Source of the DNA: Burkholderiales bacterium
GTDB lineage: Bacteria > Pseudomonadota > Gammaproteobacteria > Burkholderiales > Burkholderiaceae_C
DNA: 34,575 nt
Direction of reading: 5' to 3'
Assembly (NCBI GenBank): GCA_013044035.1
Contig: JABEVE010000066.1
Coordinates: 1 to 34,575 of the forward strand
Positions 30,571 through 34,575 of the stretch are shown here, one piece after another. The notes beneath the pieces were generated by a model. The model searched no databases. It was not told where the DNA came from and was given only the letters and a program-made list of their open reading frames with translations. Made by a program: the position numbers and the translations under genes. Position 1 is the first letter of the stretch, and each line of letters opens with the position of its first letter.

Positions 30571-31167
30571 TCACGGCGCGGCCTGCCCCTGGGGTGCGTC
30601 AGTTGCGGCAACGTCGCGCCGCTTGAACATGCCCCAGCCCTTCATGGTCAGGACGCAGTCGCCATGCTGGTTGAACAGTTCCCAGTGCGACTGCACCAGG
30701 CCCAGGTGCGGCTTGCTGCGCATCGGTCGCGTCTCCAGCACTGTCATGCGCAGGCTGAGGATGTCGTCGGGATGCACGGGTTTCAGCCAACGCAGCTCGT
30801 CGATGCCGGGAGAGCCCTGGCTGGTGGTGCGCAGCAGATAGGCATCGCACATCAGCCGCATGGCGATGGCGCAGGTATGCCAGCCACTGGCAGCCAATCC
30901 GCCAAACAGCGAATGCTTCGCCGCCTCCTCGTCCAGATGGAAGGGTTGCGGGTCGAACTGGCGGGCGAAGTCGAGAATGGCAGCACGGCTCACCGTGGTG
31001 CTGCCGCAGTCGGTGACATGGTGGAGAGGGAAGTCTTCCCAGTACAAAGTGCCCCCAGGGTCGCCGCCTTGCGCCGCCCCGCCCCCCGAGGGGGTCAAGG
31101 AAACTTGGGAGCGGCCCGGCGTTTCCTCGGGACTGGGGGGAATGGTCGTGGTGGTGATGTCGTTCAT
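30571..31167 (-). CDS. MaoC-like hotdog dehydratase with repeat-derived N-terminal insert
   Basis: A 198-residue hotdog protein. The R-hydratase motif is clear: FDPQPFHLDEEAAKHSLFGG with Asp72 and His77, followed by LAASGWHT. Such proteins hydrate enoyl-CoA esters. Residues 17-39 (PGRSQVSLTPSGGGAAQGGD and on) are encoded by a GC-rich sequence of the type dispersed in Burkholderiales genomes; the conserved fold only begins at TLYWEDF (40-46). No good ribosome site precedes the ATG at 31167. The true start might be different, but no ATG occurs between residue 1 and the fold. Overlaps the ICMT-like gene downstream. Confidence 0.82.
   Translation of the reverse strand: MNDITTTTIPPSPEETPGRSQVSLTPSGGGAAQGGDPGGTLYWEDFPLHHVTDCGSTTVSRAAILDFARQFDPQPFHLDEEAAKHSLFGGLAASGWHTCAIAMRLMCDAYLLRTTSQGSPGIDELRWLKPVHPDDILSLRMTVLETRPMRSKPHLGLVQSHWELFNQHGDCVLTMKGWGMFKRRDVAATDAPQGQAAP
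31051..31119. repeat. Dispersed Burkholderiales-type GC-rich repeat inside a coding region
   Basis: The core CCCCCCGAGGGGG dyad, flanked by an AGGGTCGCCGCCTTGCGCC-type arm and GAGCGGCCCGGCG, resembles intergenic repeats I know from Comamonadaceae and relatives. Here it falls in frame in the first 40 codons of the hotdog gene. Resemblance is from memory, not a search. Confidence 0.45.
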
Positions 31168-31411
31168 GCCGCGATGGTAAGACCTGTTGCACGGCACCAG
31201 GGCATCCCGACAAGCCTCCATCACCCTGGTGAAGGGCTTGCATTCACAACTCCTCACATGTGCGCACGCAAGAAGTCGGGATCTTGAATCCAGCAGCGCT
31301 CGTGGTGCGTATGCCCATCATCGTGCTCGGAAACAGGCTCTCCAACGAGTATCGGGCACGATCCACTTCCCTGCCAGGGGAGGGTAACCACTGACCATCA
31401 GGAGCGGGACT

Positions 31412-32449
31412 ATGGAAGCAAATCGCTGGAAAAAAACCCTCGCCGCGACGGCCGTTGCGGCACTTGGGGTGTTGGGAATGACGGCTGCGCACGCTCAAGG
31501 TAGCCGCTTGTTGGCCACCAGCGGCGTGACCGAAGTGGGCGGCTCCACCGGTGGGGGTCTGACCCCCTGGGCCGTGATCTCCGGCTACGACACGGGCGAC
31601 GAAGTGGGTGGATCGGCCTCTGGCACCTTTGTGCGCGTGCCCAACTACTCATTAAGTTCGCTGGGGGCCTCCGTGGGCATCCACAACCGCCTGGAGATCT
31701 CCGTGGCGCACGAAGTGCTGAACGTCAACCTGGGCGGCCTGTCCAATCTCAGCGTGCTGGGCAATCAGGCCGGCGGCCTCGGTGTCGTGGCCGCTCCCAG
31801 CCCGATCATCAACCTGGGCAACCAGACCATCAGCATGGACGTGCTGGGCTTGAAGGCCCGCCTGTTCGGTGACATCCTCTACACCCCCTATCCGCAGGTT
31901 TCGGTCGGCATCAAGTACAAGAAAAACAATGACTTCAACAGCAACTTCTCAGGCCTTGGGCCGATCGGCATCCCCAAATTCCTGGGCGCGGCCAGTGACT
32001 CCGGCACCGACTTCTACATTGCCGCCACCAAAGTATTCCTGAACGGCATCTTCCACCGCGTCACCCTGGTCAACCTGACGCTGCGCGGCACCAAGGCCAA
32101 CGCCATGGGCCTGCTGGGCTTTGGCACCAACAGCAACAACGGCATCGCCGGCGCTCTCGGCACCAAGAGCGACAACAGCTACCACGCCGAACTCGAGGCT
32201 TCGGCCGCCGTCTTCCTGCGCCCCGACGTGGCCGTGGGCGGTGAGGTCCGCCAGCAGCCCAACAGCATGAAGTACCCCACCAACGCCGCAGCCACCACCA
32301 TCGGTTCGCCCGGCACGATGAAGGACGTGTTCGTCGCCTACTTCCCCAACAAAAGCCTGTCGCTCACCGCCGCCTACGCCGACCTGGGACCATTGCCCTT
32401 CCAGGCCAGCAACAAGGGCGTGTATGTGTCGCTCAACGCCACATTCTGA
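31412..32449 (+). CDS. DUF3034-family outer-membrane protein
   Basis: A 345-residue exported protein. The Sec signal is cut after AHA (28). The mature part is Gly/Asn/Ser-rich with alternating hydrophobic strands and ends in Phe, the pattern of an outer-membrane beta barrel (ADLGPLPFQASNKGVYVSLN, then ATF). No function is established for DUF3034. GGAG lies before the ATG. It is first in a row with an exported truncated hemoglobin (77 bp) and a HiPIP (59 bp). That setting suggests a channel or scaffold for a redox process at the cell surface; this is inferred. Confidence 0.85.
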   Translation: MEANRWKKTLAATAVAALGVLGMTAAHAQGSRLLATSGVTEVGGSTGGGLTPWAVISGYDTGDEVGGSASGTFVRVPNYSLSSLGASVGIHNRLEISVAHEVLNVNLGGLSNLSVLGNQAGGLGVVAAPSPIINLGNQTISMDVLGLKARLFGDILYTPYPQVSVGIKYKKNNDFNSNFSGLGPIGIPKFLGAASDSGTDFYIAATKVFLNGIFHRVTLVNLTLRGTKANAMGLLGFGTNSNNGIAGALGTKSDNSYHAELEASAAVFLRPDVAVGGEVRQQPNSMKYPTNAAATTIGSPGTMKDVFVAYFPNKSLSLTAAYADLGPLPFQASNKGVYVSLNATF

Positions 32450-32526
32450 TCCATGGCGTGCGTGCCGCGTCCGCATCACGCACCTCTGCGCCACGCCACA
32501 TCTGATCTCTTCCAGGAGCTATCCCC

Positions 32527-32982
32527 ATGAAACTGCAATCCTCCCCCCTGACCCGCAACCTTGCCAGCGTAGCCCTGACTTGCGCCATGGCGCTGCCCAC
32601 CTTGGCGCATGCCCAGATGGCCTCCAGCCCCACGCTGTATGAGCAGCTCGGCGGCAAGCCGGCCATCACCATGGTCGTGCACGACATGCTCGCCAATGTG
32701 GTGGCCGACAACCGTATCAACCATGACTTCGCCAGGACCAACATTCCCCATCTACAGATGGAGCTGGTCAGCCAGATCTGCGAAGCCACCGGCGGCCCCT
32801 GCAAGTACACCGGCCTGAACATGCAGCAAGCGCACAAGGGCATGAACTTGAAAACCGCCGACTTCAATGCCCTGGTGGAGGATCTGCAAAAGTCCATGAA
32901 CAGCAACAGCGTGCCCCTGGGCCTGCAGAACCAGCTGCTCGCCATCCTGGCACCGATGGAGCCGGACGTGGTGCACAAGTAA
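32527..32982 (+). CDS. Exported group 1 truncated hemoglobin
   Basis: A 151-residue protein with a Sec signal (about 1-29, ending AHA-Q) and a truncated globin domain. The start LYEQLGGKPAI (37-47) is the family hallmark. The proximal heme ligand is His103 in MQQAHKGM. CEATGGPCKYTG (85-96) is typical of the exported, Cys-containing subgroup; Cys85 and Cys92 could form a disulfide. The B-helix lacks the usual Phe-Tyr at B9-B10 (here within VHDMLANVV), so the distal pocket differs from textbook trHbN. AGGAG precedes the ATG. Likely O2, NO or redox chemistry in the periplasm. Confidence 0.88.
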   Translation: MKLQSSPLTRNLASVALTCAMALPTLAHAQMASSPTLYEQLGGKPAITMVVHDMLANVVADNRINHDFARTNIPHLQMELVSQICEATGGPCKYTGLNMQQAHKGMNLKTADFNALVEDLQKSMNSNSVPLGLQNQLLAILAPMEPDVVHK

Positions 32983-33041
32983 ACCCCACCGGGCCGGCGC
33001 ATGCCGACCGGTCCGGTTCACTCCATTCAGGAGCCAGATTC

Positions 33042-33344
33042 ATGAAACGTGTAACGCCACATCCCGCATCCAACAATACCCAACGCCGCGCCTTCTTGCG
33101 CAGCGGCGGCCTGCTTCTGACCGTTCTGACGACCGGTACCGCGCTGGCCAGCCGCCAGGCGCGAGCAAATGACGGCCTGCTCAGCCAAGCTTCGGTGCAC
33201 TACCAGAAGATGCCCCACGACGGCCAGCAGTGCAGCAACTGCGCATATTTCATCCCCGGCAAAACTGCCACCGACACCGGCAGCTGCCGCCTGGTGAGTG
33301 GCACCATCTATCCCGACGGGTGGTGCGTGCGATTCTCGTCGTGA
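33042..33344 (+). CDS. High-potential iron-sulfur protein (HiPIP), Tat-exported
   Basis: A 100-residue periplasmic electron carrier with one [4Fe-4S] cluster. The Tat signal RRAFLRSGGLLLTVL (15-29) fits export of a folded Fe-S protein; cleavage is expected near ARA-N (43). The four cluster cysteines are Cys64, Cys67, Cys82 and Cys95 in spacing CX2CX14CX12C, ending WCVRFSS. HiPIPs carry electrons from bc1 or donors to terminal oxidases or reaction centres, and in acidophiles serve sulfur or iron oxidation (Iro). AGGAG precedes the ATG. Last of the DUF3034-globin-HiPIP row, closed by a terminator. Confidence 0.94.
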   Translation: MKRVTPHPASNNTQRRAFLRSGGLLLTVLTTGTALASRQARANDGLLSQASVHYQKMPHDGQQCSNCAYFIPGKTATDTGSCRLVSGTIYPDGWCVRFSS

Positions 33345-33677
33345 AGCCCATTTCGCGCGGCCCGATCCCTTGGGGCCACGCCACAGCCCTCCTCATGGCG
33401 ACTCCAGGTTCTAGGCGAGAGTCTTTTCATGCCCGCGCTTGCGGGCCTTTTTATCCCCCCTCCGGCACGGTTTCTCCTGCATCAATCTCATGGTTGTTGC
33501 ACGCTGCGCTTGGTGATGTCCCAGGAAGTGGTGTAAGTCATTCGTCGCGGCAAGGCGCGTAGGGCGAAGCCCGAAGCGGCTTGCCGCGCGGCGACGGCGA
33601 TCCCGATCGGGGTGGTCATCCTGGTCCCGGACAAGGTTGAGGTGCGACCCACCAACCTGTTCTAGGAGATTTCCACG
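33345..33677. other. Region between HiPIP and IS256 transposase
   Basis: 333 bp with no gene. It holds the HiPIP terminator (33431-33452), the presumed left end of the IS (about 33512) and the transposase leader. Confidence 0.6.
33431..33452 (+). terminator. Rho-independent terminator of the DUF3034-globin-HiPIP unit
   Basis: GCCCGC-GCTT-GCGGGC followed by a T-rich tract (CTTTTTAT). It lies 87 bp after the HiPIP stop. Confidence 0.85.
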
Positions 33678-34575
33678 ATGACCACCGCCACGATCGCATT
33701 GACCGAACTGGCCGAGAAGGGAGCCGACATCGACGTGCTGCGCCAGATGGTGCAGTTCATGGCCCAACGCCTGATGGAGCTCGACGTCGAAGGGCGCTGC
33801 GGCGCCGGGTACGACGAGAAGAACCCCGAGCTGTGGATCGACGCGACCTACGTGAAGACGCGCGAGGCCGGGCGCATCGTGAGCGTGGCGGTGATAGTGG
33901 CGGTGGGCGTGAACACCGACGGGCAGCGCGAGGTGCTGGGGCTGAAGGTCGGTGCCTCGGAAGCCGAGCCGTTCTGGACCGAGTTCCTGCGCAGCCTGAA
34001 CCGGCGCGGGCTGCGCGGCGTCAAGCTCGTGATCAGCGACAGCCACGAGGGCATCAAGGCGGCCGCCAGCAAGGTGCTGAAGGCCACCTGGCAGCGCTGC
34101 CGGGTGCACTTCATGCGCAACGCCCTGGCGCACGCCGGCAAGACGCAGCGGCGCATGGTCAGCGCGGCCATCGGGACGGTGTTCGTGCAGGACTCAGCCG
34201 ACGCGGCACGGGCACAGTGGCGAACCGTGGCCGATCAGTTGCGCGGCAAGTTCCCAAAGCTCGGTGCGCTGATGGACGAGGCCGAGAACGACGTGCTCGC
34301 GTTCATGACCTTCCCGCGTGCGCACTGGACGCGGATCTACAGCACGAACCCGCTGCAGCGGCTCAACGCTGGGATCAAGCGCCGGACCAACGTCGTGGGC
34401 ATCTTCCCCAACGATGCGTCCATCGTGCGCCTGGTCGGCGCCATGATGCTCGAGCAGAACGACGAGTGGAGCCTGAACCGCCGATACATGCAGCTTGAGG
34501 GCCTGCAGACCATTAGCGATACTGTTCCCACTCGGCTGTCCGCTGTGGCCCGCTGAGTACCGCGCATCTCCGCTC
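33512..34575 (+). mobile_element. IS256-family insertion sequence, internally deleted, right end outside window
   Basis: The transposase and its leader lie in this span. The left end is placed near 33512 because GGAAGTGGTGTAAG (33524-33537) resembles terminal inverted repeats I know from IS256 relatives. The right end would fall after base 34575, so neither the repeat pair nor target duplication can be checked. Confidence 0.6.
33678..34556 (+). pseudogene. IS256-family transposase with an in-frame internal deletion
   Basis: The reading frame is intact but only 292 residues, against about 400 in the family. Residues 1-52 match the N-terminus (TALTELAEKGADIDVL-like start, GRCGAGYDEKNPE), then the sequence jumps straight to LWIDATYVKTREAGR, which normally follows about 110 residues later. 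The first two catalytic aspartates are present (WIDATY; VISDSHEG). At the third position the usual STNPLERLN reads STNPLQRLN, with Gln227 for Glu. The missing segment includes most of the DNA-binding region. AGGAG precedes the ATG. I judge it inactive, but it may still bind or interfere with intact copies. Confidence 0.8.

Noticed and set aside
1-34575. CRISPR arrays, tRNA, rRNA, prophage
   Set aside because: Read for repeats with regular spacers and for tRNA-like arms; none found. Only short operator-type repeats are present.

Overview
The window is GC-rich, densely packed and typical of a betaproteobacterium of the order Burkholderiales. Exported high-potential iron-sulfur protein, truncated hemoglobin and DUF3034 genes, next to Kdo/LPS genes of betaproteobacterial type, suggest a Thiomonas-like or related chemolithotrophic or acid-tolerant lineage. 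The genus is an inference from gene content; no rRNA gene is present. No tRNA, CRISPR array or phage gene was seen.

Layout. 1-1786: 3' part of a ComM/YifB AAA+ ATPase facing a glycine-zipper envelope protein. 2031-6258: a nitrogen block with alanine dehydrogenase and its divergent Lrp-type regulator, a small unknown protein behind a class II Crp-like promoter, an AmtB ammonium transporter behind a sigma-54 promoter with NtrC-like sites, and a 41-residue membrane protein. 6434-10110: a DMT exporter, arginase with a LOG-family protein, and an SDR oxidoreductase. 10213-12461: kdsD-kdsC-lptC, not followed by lptA/lptB. 12533-14714: AmpG-like permease and pyrE. 14975-17084: a BON-domain protein behind a near-consensus sigma-54 promoter, a PepSY plus cytochrome b561 pair behind a Fur-like box, and an MBL-fold hydrolase.

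17390-24217: a catabolic island. A LysR regulator preceded by phased palindromes is read away from a coupled operon MFS transporter - mesaconyl-C4-CoA-hydratase-like protein - CaiB/BaiF CoA-transferase - CitE-like lyase - CMLE/adenylosuccinate-lyase-like enzyme. The middle three enzymes match the steps C5-dicarboxylate to CoA ester to citramalyl-CoA to pyruvate plus acetyl-CoA. The lyase may supply the C5 acid from an unknown precursor. This is the best candidate for an undescribed pathway.

24733-28135: two tandem exported chalcone-isomerase-like proteins closed by a terminator, then trpE. 28380-31167: beta-class GST, a second DMT transporter, an ICMT-like methyltransferase and a MaoC hotdog protein whose N-terminus appears to contain a dispersed Burkholderiales repeat. 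31412-33452: DUF3034 outer-membrane protein, exported truncated hemoglobin and Tat-exported HiPIP in a row, closed by a terminator; probably an extracytoplasmic redox or NO/O2 module. 33512-end: an IS256-family element with an internally deleted transposase.
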